Shown: one piece after another, positions 55,444 to 63,752 of the stretch
How positions within the stretch are numbered: the stretch's first letter is position 1
How the letters are laid out: every line of letters starts with the position of its first letter
Source: Myxococcales bacterium 68-20
Lineage (GTDB): Bacteria > Myxococcota_A > Polyangia > Polyangiales > Polyangiaceae
DNA length: 64,000 nt
Assembly (NCBI GenBank): GCA_001899635.1
Contig: MKVQ01000001.1
Location: forward strand, 366,854 to 430,853
Reading direction: 5' to 3'
Notes under the pieces: model-generated
What the model was told of the DNA's origin: nothing
Seen by the model: the letters and a program-made list of their open reading frames with translations, nothing else
The model's database searches: none
Made by a program: the position numbers and the translations under genes

Positions 55444-57342
55444 ATGACGACCGGAACAGAGGGAAGCGACGACATGATCGACGTCGCGCCGGCATCGCTG
55501 GTCGACGCACTGCTCGTGTACGTGGAGCCGCTCGCGTCGGACGCGCACGCGGTCGTCATCGGCGATTCCGAGAGCTCGATCGCCGATCGTCTCCTCGAGC
55601 TCGGCGCGCGCGGCGTGTTTGTGTTCGATCCCGATCCTGCGCGTGCCGCGAACGCAGCGCGCGCCGGAGCTCCTCGCGGGGTCACCGTTCGCGCGCTCGT
55701 GGACGGTATCGAGGTTCGCGATGGCGCGTTCGACCTCGCGGTCGTGCCGGATCTCGCGGAGCTCGACGATGCCAGCGGGACGATCGCCCGCCTTCGCCGT
55801 GCGGTCACGAGCAGCGGTGCGGTCGTCGCGATGGGACGCGCGAGGCTCGACGAAGAGGCCGCCGAGGCCGAGATCCCGTTCGAGGTCGAGCTCGGACCCG
55901 CGACGCTCGCGTACGGCGAGCTCTACGACCTCTTCGCGGCGCAGTTCGAGGACGTCTCGCTCGCGGGGGTCGTGCCGTTCGCGGGCGTCGTGTTCGCGGA
56001 GCTGGGCGGCATCGAGGACGAGGCTCCTGCCGTCAGCGTCGACACCCGGCTCGCGCCGTCACCGGCCCCGAGCGTGTTCGTCGTCGTCGCTTCCCAGAGC
56101 GCACCCGGCGAGGCGCGGGGCGACCGCCGCCGTCGTCGACCCACACTCGATCCGTACGCGATCGTGCAGATCCCGGAGCCCGAGGAAGGCCCGGGAGAGG
56201 AGACGATCGCGCTCGAGGCCGCCTTCGCGGCCACGCAGCTCAAGGCCGAGCTCCTCTCTGCCCAGCTCGAGGAGGCGCGCGACCGGCTCATCGCGTCGGA
56301 CGGACGCACGAGCGAGGCCGTATCCCGGCTCGACCGCGCATCGTCCGAGCGTGACAGTGCGCTGACGCGCGCGATGGAGCTCGAGACGGTGCTCGCCGCC
56401 TCGCAACAGACGATGGCGAGCCTCGAGCAGCGTCTGCTCGAGGCCGAGCGGGCGATGCTCGAGCGCGACGAGCGAATCGTCGCGCTCAGCGCCGACCTCG
56501 ATGCTCGCGGCTCGGTCGAGGTGCCGACGGTCCCGGCCGAGGTCGTCGACATCAGCGAGCTCGTGACGCGTGCGGAGCGAGCCGAGGTCGCTCTGTCCGC
56601 CGCGCTCGCAGACATCGCGGCGCGTGAGGAGAACGCCGCGACGCACGTCGACACCAGGCTCCCCGACATCAGCGCGATCGTCACGCGTGCAGAGCGGGCC
56701 GAAGCGGAGCTCGCGCTGAACGTCGCCGATCTCGCCCACGTGGTCGAGGCGCACGCGGCGGAGACGGCTGCATACGAGGAGCAGCTTCGCGATCGAGCCC
56801 GCTTCATCGCCGAGCTCGAGAAGGAGCTCGTCCGGCGCGAGCAGCTCGTCAAGGAGCTCGTGACGTCGCTCGAGGAGTCGCGCGAAGGGCTGGCGACAGC
56901 GGTCGTCTTCGAGGCCGCGGCGCCGCTGCCCCTTCCGCCGCCTCCACGTCCCGGTCCCGATCCGGCCGCCGTCGCCGAGATGGCCCGTCTCCGGAGCAAG
57001 CTCGACGAGCTCGCATCCGAAGTTGCGCGGCGCGAAGGCGAGCTCACGGCCCGTGCGTGGCGGATCACCGAGCTCGAGAACGAGCGGGCACGTCTGCTCG
57101 CCGAGGCGGAAAAGGTCGCCGAACCGTCGGCCGCCCCCCCCGACGAGGGCGGGGCACGCGACGTCGAGGCCGACCTCGTTCGAGCGTTGAACGAGCTCGA
57201 CGCTCTCCGCCAGGCGTTCGCTCAGGAGCATGCCGCGCGAATCGCGGCCGAGTCAGGGGAAGAGCTCACGCGGGCGCGCTCGGAGCTGGCTCATCAGGCA
57301 GCGCTCCTGGAGCAGGTCCGCGGGCGAGTCGAGAGCTCGTAA
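55444..57342 (+). CDS. Methyltransferase-like domain fused to long coiled coil
   Basis: A 632-aa cytosolic protein. Residues about 15-185 look like a degenerate Rossmann methyltransferase: VVIGDSESSIADRLLELGA, VFVFDPDP, then DGAFDLAVVPDLAEL and a strand near 125. The glycine-rich SAM loop is not canonical, so catalysis is doubtful. Residues about 255-480 and 515-632 are heptad-rich coiled coil (Glu, Ala, Leu, Arg), with a Pro linker PLPLPPPPRPGPDP between them. Such fusions suggest a structural or polarity factor. AAAGGA lies eight bases before ATG 55444. dnaJ follows in 93 bases. Confidence 0.75.
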   Translation: MTTGTEGSDDMIDVAPASLVDALLVYVEPLASDAHAVVIGDSESSIADRLLELGARGVFVFDPDPARAANAARAGAPRGVTVRALVDGIEVRDGAFDLAVVPDLAELDDASGTIARLRRAVTSSGAVVAMGRARLDEEAAEAEIPFEVELGPATLAYGELYDLFAAQFEDVSLAGVVPFAGVVFAELGGIEDEAPAVSVDTRLAPSPAPSVFVVVASQSAPGEARGDRRRRRPTLDPYAIVQIPEPEEGPGEETIALEAAFAATQLKAELLSAQLEEARDRLIASDGRTSEAVSRLDRASSERDSALTRAMELETVLAASQQTMASLEQRLLEAERAMLERDERIVALSADLDARGSVEVPTVPAEVVDISELVTRAERAEVALSAALADIAAREENAATHVDTRLPDISAIVTRAERAEAELALNVADLAHVVEAHAAETAAYEEQLRDRARFIAELEKELVRREQLVKELVTSLEESREGLATAVVFEAAAPLPLPPPPRPGPDPAAVAEMARLRSKLDELASEVARREGELTARAWRITELENERARLLAEAEKVAEPSAAPPDEGGARDVEADLVRALNELDALRQAFAQEHAARIAAESGEELTRARSELAHQAALLEQVRGRVESS

Positions 57343-57435
57343 GCGCGCGCGAGCAGAGCTGCCTTCGCCCGTGCTAGGGTGCTTGACACCGATCGCCCGC
57401 GCCTTACCTTGCGGCTCGCGGCACGGTTCTGTTCC

Positions 57436-58575
57436 ATGTCGGAAAAGCGAGATTACTACGAAGTCCTGGGGGTCGAGCGGACCGCGAGCTCGGACGAGGT
57501 CCGGAAGGCGTACAAGCGCGAAGCGCTGAAGCATCATCCCGATCGCAATCCGGGCGACGCCACCGCAGAGACCAAGTTCAAGGCCGTGAACGAGGCCTAT
57601 CAGGTCCTCTCTGACGACGAGAAACGTCAGATCTACGATCAGTTCGGGCATGCCGGGCTCGAGGGCGGGATGGGTGGCGGCGCCCCCTCCGACGTCTTCT
57701 CCCACATGCAGGATCTCTTCGCGGAGATGTTCTCCGGCGGCTTCGGTTTTGGCGGCGGTGGCGGCGGTGGCGGACGTCGTCAAGCCAGGCGAGGAGGTGA
57801 TCTTCGCGTCCAGGCTCGGCTCAACCTCCGCCAAGCCGCGTTCGGTCTCAAGCGCGAGATCACGGTGAACGCGCCGACGCGCTGCGAGGACTGCCAGGGC
57901 TCGGGCGCCAAGGCCGGAACCAAGCCGGAGACGTGCGGTCACTGCCGCGGCAGCGGTCAGGTGTCGAACGCGCGCGGGTTCGTGATGTTCACCACGCCGT
58001 GCCCGCGGTGTCAGGGGCAGGGCGTCGTCATCAAGGACCACTGCAAGTCGTGCAAGGGCCACGGTGCTGTGGAGAAGGCCCGCACGGTCGTCGTCGGCTT
58101 CCCTCCCGGGATCGACAGCGGGCAGAAACTGCGCATCCCCGGTCAAGGCATGCCCGGACCGAACGGGGCGCCGGCCGGCGATCTGTATGTCGAGATCGAC
58201 ATCGAGGAAGACGGGCGCTTCGAGCGTGACGGCGCCGATCTCGTCACCCGCGTTCACGTGTCTTTCTCCGATGCCGCGCTCGGCGCCGAGATCCGCGTCC
58301 CTTCCATCGGCGAGTCGCTCGAGGATCCGCCTGAGACGACGGTGCCGTGCCGGATCCCGGCGGGAACGCAGTCCGGAACGGTCATCCAGATCAAGGGGCA
58401 GGGCGTCCCCCGGCTCGACGGCCGCGGGCGAGGCTCGCTCGTCGCCGTGGTGCAGGTCGACGTCCCGACGCGGCTCACCGAGCGCGCCAAGGCGTTGCTC
58501 GTCGAGCTCGAGTCGGAGCTCAACTCCGGCGAGGCCCCCGAGGCAGGCAAGGCGCGCGCAGCTGGCGCGAAGTAG
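57436..58575 (+). CDS. dnaJ: Chaperone protein DnaJ
   Basis: Hsp40 co-chaperone that stimulates DnaK ATPase. The 379-aa product is complete: J domain with YYEVLGVERTASSDEV and the HPD motif in HHPDRNPG (near 35), a Gly/Phe-rich segment (about 75-115), four CxxCxGxG zinc repeats (CEDCQGSG, CGHCRGSG, CPRCQGQG, CKSCKGHG at about 150-210), and the C-terminal substrate-binding domains. dnaK and grpE are not in the window. ATG 57436 starts the J domain directly. The next gene begins 15 bases after its stop. Confidence 0.97.
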   Translation: MSEKRDYYEVLGVERTASSDEVRKAYKREALKHHPDRNPGDATAETKFKAVNEAYQVLSDDEKRQIYDQFGHAGLEGGMGGGAPSDVFSHMQDLFAEMFSGGFGFGGGGGGGGRRQARRGGDLRVQARLNLRQAAFGLKREITVNAPTRCEDCQGSGAKAGTKPETCGHCRGSGQVSNARGFVMFTTPCPRCQGQGVVIKDHCKSCKGHGAVEKARTVVVGFPPGIDSGQKLRIPGQGMPGPNGAPAGDLYVEIDIEEDGRFERDGADLVTRVHVSFSDAALGAEIRVPSIGESLEDPPETTVPCRIPAGTQSGTVIQIKGQGVPRLDGRGRGSLVAVVQVDVPTRLTERAKALLVELESELNSGEAPEAGKARAAGAK

Positions 58576-58590
58576 TTGTAGCCTTGGGCG

Positions 58591-59892
58591 ATGTCCTCGC
58601 TGGACGCGCTCAAGGCAAAGCTGGCAGCGACCGCCGCCCTCCGGCCCGTCGGGCGCGTACTGGGCGTGACGGGACTCTCACTCCGCTTCAGCATGCCCGG
58701 CGTTCGCGTCGGCGATGTCGTGCTGGTGAAGCGTCGGGGCGAGCCGCTCGCCTGCGAGGTGGTCGGCTTCGATCGTGGCGAAGCGATTGGCATGCCGCTC
58801 GGCGCGATCACCGGCGTCGGACCCGACGACGAGGTCGAGTCCACCGGAGCCGGCTTCGCGGTGCGCGCCTCGGACGCGCTCCTCGGTCGCGTCGTGGACG
58901 GGCTCGGCCGACCGATCGACGGCCGAGGGGCGATCGAAGGAGGCGCGGTCGTCCCTGTCGACGCCGATCCTCCGACCGCGCTCGACCGCCGTCCCGTGAG
59001 CCGCCCGCTTCCGACCGGCGTGCGCGTGCTCGATGGCCTCCTCACGATGGGTGAAGGACAGCGCGTCGGCCTCTTCGCAGGATCCGGCGTCGGCAAGAGC
59101 ACGCTCCTCGGTGCCATCGCGCGGGGGACCGCCGCTGACGTCGTCGTCGTCGCGCTCGTGGGCGAGCGCGGCCGTGAGGTCGGCGAGTTCCTCGAGCACG
59201 CGCTTGGCGAGGAGGGACGGCGCCGGAGCGTCGTCGTCGTCGCGACGAGCGACGTTGCTGCGCTCGAGCGCCTCCGCGCCGCGCAGGTGGCGACGGCCTA
59301 CGCCGAGCACTTCCGCGATCAGGGCAGGAGCGTGATGCTCCTCGTCGACTCGGTCACGCGCTTCGCGCGCGCGCAGCGCGAGGTCGGCCTTGCTGCCGGC
59401 GAGCCTCCGGCGCGTCGCGGCTATCCGCCGAGTGTGTTCGCGATGCTCCCGCGCCTGCTCGAGCGATCGGGGCAAGGCTCGCGCGGCGCGATCACCGCGA
59501 TCTACACCGTGCTCGTCGAGGGCGGCGACATGGACGAGCCGATCGCGGACGAGGTGCGTGGCATCCTCGACGGTCACGTCGTGCTCGATCGCGCCATCGC
59601 CGCGCGCGGCCGTTATCCCGCGGTCGATCCCACGGTCTCGCTCTCGCGCGTCATGGATGCCGTCGTCGCGCCGGAGCACCGCGACGCCGCGCGCCGCCTC
59701 CGCGCGCTCGTCGCCCACTACGAGGCGAAGCGCGATCTCGTCATGCTCGGTGCCTACGCGAAGGGGAGCGACAAGGAGCTCGACGAGGCGATCGCGAGGA
59801 TGCCCAAGATCGAGCAGTTCCTCCGCCAGTCACCCGCCGATCGCGTTGCCTTCGAGGAGACCGTGGCGACCCTCGCTCGCGTCGTCGCCTGA
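58591..59892 (+). CDS. FliI/SctN-type secretion ATPase, isolated
   Basis: A 433-aa hexameric ATPase of the flagellar/type III secretion export family, related to F1 beta. It has an N-terminal beta-barrel region (1-90), Walker A GSGVGKSTLL (near 165), VGERGREVGEF, Walker B LLVDSVTRFARAQREVG, GEPPARRGYPPSVFAMLPRL, and the C-terminal DPTVSLSRVM segment. Motifs are intact, so activity is expected. No other flagellar or type III gene is in the window. It follows dnaJ by 15 bases, probably cotranscribed. Whether it serves a flagellum, an injectisome or another role is open. Confidence 0.88.
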   Translation: MSSLDALKAKLAATAALRPVGRVLGVTGLSLRFSMPGVRVGDVVLVKRRGEPLACEVVGFDRGEAIGMPLGAITGVGPDDEVESTGAGFAVRASDALLGRVVDGLGRPIDGRGAIEGGAVVPVDADPPTALDRRPVSRPLPTGVRVLDGLLTMGEGQRVGLFAGSGVGKSTLLGAIARGTAADVVVVALVGERGREVGEFLEHALGEEGRRRSVVVVATSDVAALERLRAAQVATAYAEHFRDQGRSVMLLVDSVTRFARAQREVGLAAGEPPARRGYPPSVFAMLPRLLERSGQGSRGAITAIYTVLVEGGDMDEPIADEVRGILDGHVVLDRAIAARGRYPAVDPTVSLSRVMDAVVAPEHRDAARRLRALVAHYEAKRDLVMLGAYAKGSDKELDEAIARMPKIEQFLRQSPADRVAFEETVATLARVVA

Positions 59893-60020
59893 CGGCGGAC
59901 GAGCTCCTTGTGTGGGCGCACGCGCCGCCGAACGAGCGTCAGCGCGAGCTGTCGAACGTCGACGCACACCTTTGCGGACGAGCTGGAGATGAGCGGCGCC
60001 TGCGGTAGAGTGCGCCCGCC

Positions 60021-61973
60021 ATGACCGTCCTCCAGGTCGCCGATCTACGCTTCGGCTACGCCGGCGATACGCTCTTCGAGTCCGTGACCTTCAGCCTTGC
60101 TCTCGGCGAGCGAGCCGCGCTGGTCGCGCCCAACGGCGCCGGCAAGTCGACCTTGCTTCGCCTCATCGGCAAGGAGCTCGAGCCCGACGGCGGTACGGCC
60201 GTGATCAAGAAGGAGACGACGGTCGGCTACTACCGGCAGTCGCACGAGGTTGCGGCCGAGGGCGACGTGCTCTCGGCGTTCATGTCCGGGTTCCGCGACA
60301 TCGTCGAGGCGCGCGAGGCGCTCGTGAAGGCGCAGCACGAGGCCGCGAGCGGCGACGCTCAGGCGCTCGAGCAGCTAGCGCATGCCACCGAGCGCTACCA
60401 CGTCGCCGGCGGCGATGCGCTCGAGCACAAGGTCGCGGCGATCGCCGCGAAGCTCGGCTTCGAATCCGTCGATCTCGCAAGGCCCGTCGCGTCGCTCTCG
60501 GGCGGCGAGCGCGGTCGGCTCCACCTCGGCGTCATCCTCGCGCAGCAGCCCGACCTGCTCTTGCTCGACGAGCCGACGAACCATCTCGACCTCGATACGA
60601 TCGCGTGGCTCGAGGGCTGGCTCCGCGGCTACCGCGGCGCCGTCCTGGTCGTCTCCCACGATCGTGCGTTCCTCGACGCGGTCTGTCCGACGACGCTCGA
60701 GCTCGGGAGCAAGGGCATCCGCGTCTACCCGCTCCGGTACAGCGAATACGCCGTCGCGCGCGCCGAGGATCTCGAACGCGAGCGCGCGCTCGCGGAGCGA
60801 CAGCAGGCGTTCGTCGAGAAGACCGAGGACTTCATCCGGCGCAACATCGCCGGGCAGAAGACGAAGCAGGCGCAGAGCCGCCGCAAGATGCTCGACAAGC
60901 TCGAGCGCGTCGATCGTCCCGAGGACGTGTGGGCCGTCGCCGAGCGCGTGAGCTTCCGCTTCGCGCCCGCGGCGCGCTCGGGCGACATCGTGCTCGACGC
61001 GAAGGGGCTCGAAGCGTCGCGTGGTGGGCGCAAGCTCTTCGAGGGGGTCGACCTCCTCGTCCGTCGCGGCGAGCGGATCGGCATCGTCGGCCCGAACGGG
61101 GCAGGGAAGTCGACATTCCTCAAGCTGCTCGCGGGCCGCGGAGATCCCCAGCTCGACGGCGGCAGCGTCCGCCGCGGGACCAACCTCCAGGAGGGGTACT
61201 TCGATCAGCACCTCGGCGAGGTCGATCCGAAGCGTACCGCGGTCGAGGAGGTCAGGCGCGTGCGCGGTGATTTCACCGTCGAGGCCGCGCGCCAGTACCT
61301 CGCGCGCTTCCGCTTCTGGGGCGACGATCCGCTTCGCGTCGTCGCCGGCTTCTCGGGCGGTGAGCGTTCGCGTCTCGCGCTCGCGAAGCTCTTGCTCGAG
61401 CCGCGAAACCTCATCTTTCTCGACGAGCCGACGAACCACCTCGACATCCCCGCCGCCGAGATCCTCGAAGAGGCGCTCGTCGGCTTCGAGGGGACGGTCG
61501 TTCTCGTCTCGCACGACCGCCGCTTCCTCGACACGGTCACCACGCGTGTCATCAGCGTGCGTGACGCGAAGGTCGAAATCTTCCCCGGCGGCTTCTCGGA
61601 TTTCGCGAGCTCGACGAAGCCGCGCGAAGAGAAGAAGGAGCGGAAGCCGGAGGCGTCTTCCGCGCGAGGAAATCAGCCGAAGTCGACGTCGAACGCTCCG
61701 CCTGCGGCGCTCGACGAGGCCGCACGCAAGAAGCAACACGAGGCGCAGAAGCTGAAGGCCCGAGAGCGCGAGAAGCAGCAGCGTCGGGTCAAGGAGCTCG
61801 AGGACCTCATCGCGGCGGGCGAGAAGCAGCTTGCCGAGATGCGCGCGAAGCTGAAGGAAGATCCCGGCGGTGACTGGGCGAAGCTCGCGCAGCTCGCGTC
61901 CGAGGAGCAGGCCGTCGCGCGGAAGGTCGACGTGATGATGGCCGAGTGGGAGAAGCTCTCCGCCTCTGGGTGA
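60021..61973 (+). CDS. ABC-F family ATPase (Uup-like)
   Basis: A 650-aa soluble protein with two ABC ATPase domains and no membrane segment. Domain 1: Walker A PNGAGKST (near 40), LSGGERGRLHLG (near 160), LLLDEPTNHLDL. Inter-domain linker with DFIRRNIAGQKTKQAQSRRK. Domain 2: Walker A PNGAGKST (near 358), FSGGERSRLALAK (near 448), FLDEPTNHLDIP. A charged coiled coil (about 540-650) ends the protein, as in Uup, so a role on the ribosome or on DNA branch structures is likely. ATG 60021; the gap before it (128 bases) shows no gene. Confidence 0.93.
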   Translation: MTVLQVADLRFGYAGDTLFESVTFSLALGERAALVAPNGAGKSTLLRLIGKELEPDGGTAVIKKETTVGYYRQSHEVAAEGDVLSAFMSGFRDIVEAREALVKAQHEAASGDAQALEQLAHATERYHVAGGDALEHKVAAIAAKLGFESVDLARPVASLSGGERGRLHLGVILAQQPDLLLLDEPTNHLDLDTIAWLEGWLRGYRGAVLVVSHDRAFLDAVCPTTLELGSKGIRVYPLRYSEYAVARAEDLERERALAERQQAFVEKTEDFIRRNIAGQKTKQAQSRRKMLDKLERVDRPEDVWAVAERVSFRFAPAARSGDIVLDAKGLEASRGGRKLFEGVDLLVRRGERIGIVGPNGAGKSTFLKLLAGRGDPQLDGGSVRRGTNLQEGYFDQHLGEVDPKRTAVEEVRRVRGDFTVEAARQYLARFRFWGDDPLRVVAGFSGGERSRLALAKLLLEPRNLIFLDEPTNHLDIPAAEILEEALVGFEGTVVLVSHDRRFLDTVTTRVISVRDAKVEIFPGGFSDFASSTKPREEKKERKPEASSARGNQPKSTSNAPPAALDEAARKKQHEAQKLKAREREKQQRRVKELEDLIAAGEKQLAEMRAKLKEDPGGDWAKLAQLASEEQAVARKVDVMMAEWEKLSASG

Positions 61974-62095
61974 GCCCGCCCGAACCCATCGAGCGCGCGT
62001 CGCGTGGTCGTGCCTCCGCCGGTCGCAGAGGCCGTGCGTCCGTCGCGCGGCCTCACGTCCTCTAACACGTGGCTGAGCTTGTCTCCGAGCGGCGG

Positions 62096-62111
62096 CCGGA
62101 GCATTCTCCGG
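62096..62111 (+). promoter_or_regulatory. Hairpin overlapping a Shine-Dalgarno sequence
   Basis: CCGGAG, loop CATT, CTCCGG. The last two bases of the stem are the first two of GGAG (62110-62113), the likely ribosome-binding site of the gene at 62116. Folding could reduce initiation. Confidence 0.35.
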
Positions 62112-62115
62112 AGCC

Positions 62116-62778
62116 GTGACGTACATCCGGCTCGTCCTCCTGACGCTCCTCCTCGCGGTCGTTGCATCATGCAAGCGTCCCGCGCCGACGACCGATGCGG
62201 TCATCTTGCCGGTCGTCACCGACGCCAGCACCGATCTGCTCCTGACCTGGATCGACGACAAGGGCGAGTTCCACGTCGAGCAGAAGGTCGCCGACGTGCC
62301 GGTGGGCGCGCGTGACGTCGTTCGCGTCGCCGACCCGGTGAAGGACCCGCCGAAGCTCGATGACGTCTTCGTCGCCGACCTCCGCAACGCGGGCGCGGAG
62401 GGCGCGTATCCGGTGCGAACGATGAGCCGCACCGAGTTCGAGAAGATCGCCGTCGAGCGTCGCCAGAAGGGCGGCAGCGTCCTCGCTGCGAAGGCAGCCG
62501 AGAGCGCGCCGCCGGGGGCCGCGCGTCCGGCGGTGATCATCTACGGCGCCTCGTGGTGCGGGCCCTGCCACCAGGCCGCTGCGTACCTCAAGCAGCGCGG
62601 CGTCCCCTTCATCGAGAAGGACATCGAGCAGGACGGCGGCGCCGCGCGCGAGATGCAGGCGAAGCTCGCGACCGCGGGGATGCGCGGCGGATCCATCCCC
62701 GTCCTCGACGTCCGCGGCAAGGTGCTCGTCGGCTTCGACGAGCGCGCCGTCGATCGAGCGCTCGGCCAGGCGCTCTAG
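62116..62778 (+). CDS. Lipoprotein with C-terminal glutaredoxin/thioredoxin domain
   Basis: A 220-aa exported redox protein. The signal peptide ends VVASC (Cys 19), a good lipobox. A linker region with a DUF4124-like TWIDDKGEFHVE strand (about 43-54) precedes the redox domain (about 137-220): VIIYGASWCGPCHQAAAYL with the CGPC active site near 149, cis-Pro in GGSIPVLDV, and a final helix. Likely a periplasmic thiol oxidoreductase. The start is GTG 62116 with GGAG three bases upstream. Confidence 0.85.
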   Translation: MTYIRLVLLTLLLAVVASCKRPAPTTDAVILPVVTDASTDLLLTWIDDKGEFHVEQKVADVPVGARDVVRVADPVKDPPKLDDVFVADLRNAGAEGAYPVRTMSRTEFEKIAVERRQKGGSVLAAKAAESAPPGAARPAVIIYGASWCGPCHQAAAYLKQRGVPFIEKDIEQDGGAAREMQAKLATAGMRGGSIPVLDVRGKVLVGFDERAVDRALGQAL

Positions 62779-63371
62779 CTCGGGACAACTCCGCAGCGAT
62801 GCGGTAGCGCCCGGCGCTGGGGATCGTGCGTGAGCCGCGTACCGACGAGGCGCCGCGGGATGCGCTTGGGGATCTCGACGCCCGCGGAGGACGGGATGCG
62901 CGTCGGGTTGGGGCGCGCGCGCATTCGCTTCCCCATTGCGCAGGCGCGGAGATCTGCTGCTCGTGGAGGTCGCACGCGCTGTTCGACGTCGGCGTCTCGT
63001 CGCCAACGGCGAAGTGGTTCGTTCCCGAAGGAAGGACCGGGAGTAGGGCGTCGCGGACGGCATCCACGAGCGCGCGCCGCAATAGGCGTAGATCGAATAG
63101 GCGCGACGGGGGCGCATCGGTCTTCCCGCAGCTCGCCCCGTCGTAGCGGAGTTTCGTCTCGCAGCCGTCCGGCGGACTCTTCGGGGCTGAAGGCCACGTC
63201 CCTGCCGGCTCGAGGGGCCCCATGGTCGGCCCGCGGGGGCGGCGGGGCGGCCCGAGCGAGCCCGTGCGGCTCGAGATCACGCGTCGCCGTCGGCGCCCGG
63301 ACCGAAACCCTCGGAAAAGCGGGCTACTCCGAGGCATGCCGAAAAAAAGTCGCACCCCGGGAAAAAACCTC
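62779..63371. other. Long non-coding stretch with possible decayed gene
   Basis: 593 bases between the redox gene and the right-edge promoters. On the minus strand two frames look coding in succession: about 63130-62950 (with DLRLLRRALVDAVRDALLP and TNHFAVGDETPTSNSACDLH) and 62936-62775 (with IPSSAGVEIPKRIPRRLVG, ending in TAG), both with GC-rich third positions. A frameshift near 62945 would join them. I see no intact gene. Short A-tracts begin near 63340. Confidence 0.4.
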
Positions 63372-63399
63372 TTGTCGAATCCGGCCGCGAGAGTATCTT
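63372..63399 (+). promoter_or_regulatory. Strong promoter P1 (rRNA-type)
   Basis: -35 TTGTCG (63372-63377), 16-base spacer, -10 TATCTT (63394-63399). A-rich tracts at about 63343-63368 (GAAAAAAAG and GAAAAAACC) lie upstream as possible UP element. The same layout recurs at 63719. Confidence 0.5.
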
Positions 63400-63539
63400 C
63401 CGCCCTCCCAACGCGACGGGAAACGCCAGCAACGGCGGCTCTCGGGCGCAGGGAACGTGTCCCGCTCGCAAGGGGCCGCGCACGGTGTCGCGAAAGCGAT
63501 ATCTGGCGCCATCCGCGAGACGGGTACGACGGCGTAAAA

Positions 63540-63639
63540 GACCCTATCCAGGGTCGCCCACCGAAGCCTCAGCTTTGGTTGTTGGAAGCCACCTAGATCT
63601 TTTACATCCGGCGCTTCGGTCCTTCTCCGCTCTGCGGAG
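63540..63639 (+). other. Structured stretch between the two promoters
   Basis: Contains hairpin GACCCT-ATCC-AGGGTC (63540-63555) and hairpin CTCCGC-TCT-GCGGAG (63625-63639). If P1 is active these would be in its leader RNA. No coding sequence is supported here. Confidence 0.4.
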
Positions 63640-63718
63640 TGGCTGCAGCTTTCTGACTTTCGGCACGACCAGCAGCAACGGTCGGACGGAAAAAAGAAAG
63701 CCGGATGAAAAAAAGAGG

Positions 63719-63746
63719 TTGACGAAGCGGGCGTCGCGAGTAAGAT
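63719..63746 (+). promoter_or_regulatory. Strong promoter P2 (rRNA-type)
   Basis: -35 TTGACG (63719-63724), 16-base spacer, -10 TAAGAT (63741-63746), GC-rich discriminator TCGCGACC. A-tracts GGAAAAAAGAAAG and GAAAAAAAGAG lie just upstream (63688-63717), a good UP element. This is the best promoter match in the window. Confidence 0.7.
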
Positions 63747-63752
63747 TCGCGA

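Noticed and set aside
58591..59892. Type III secretion or flagellar gene cluster
   Set aside because: Only the ATPase is present; no export-apparatus, ring or needle gene is seen.
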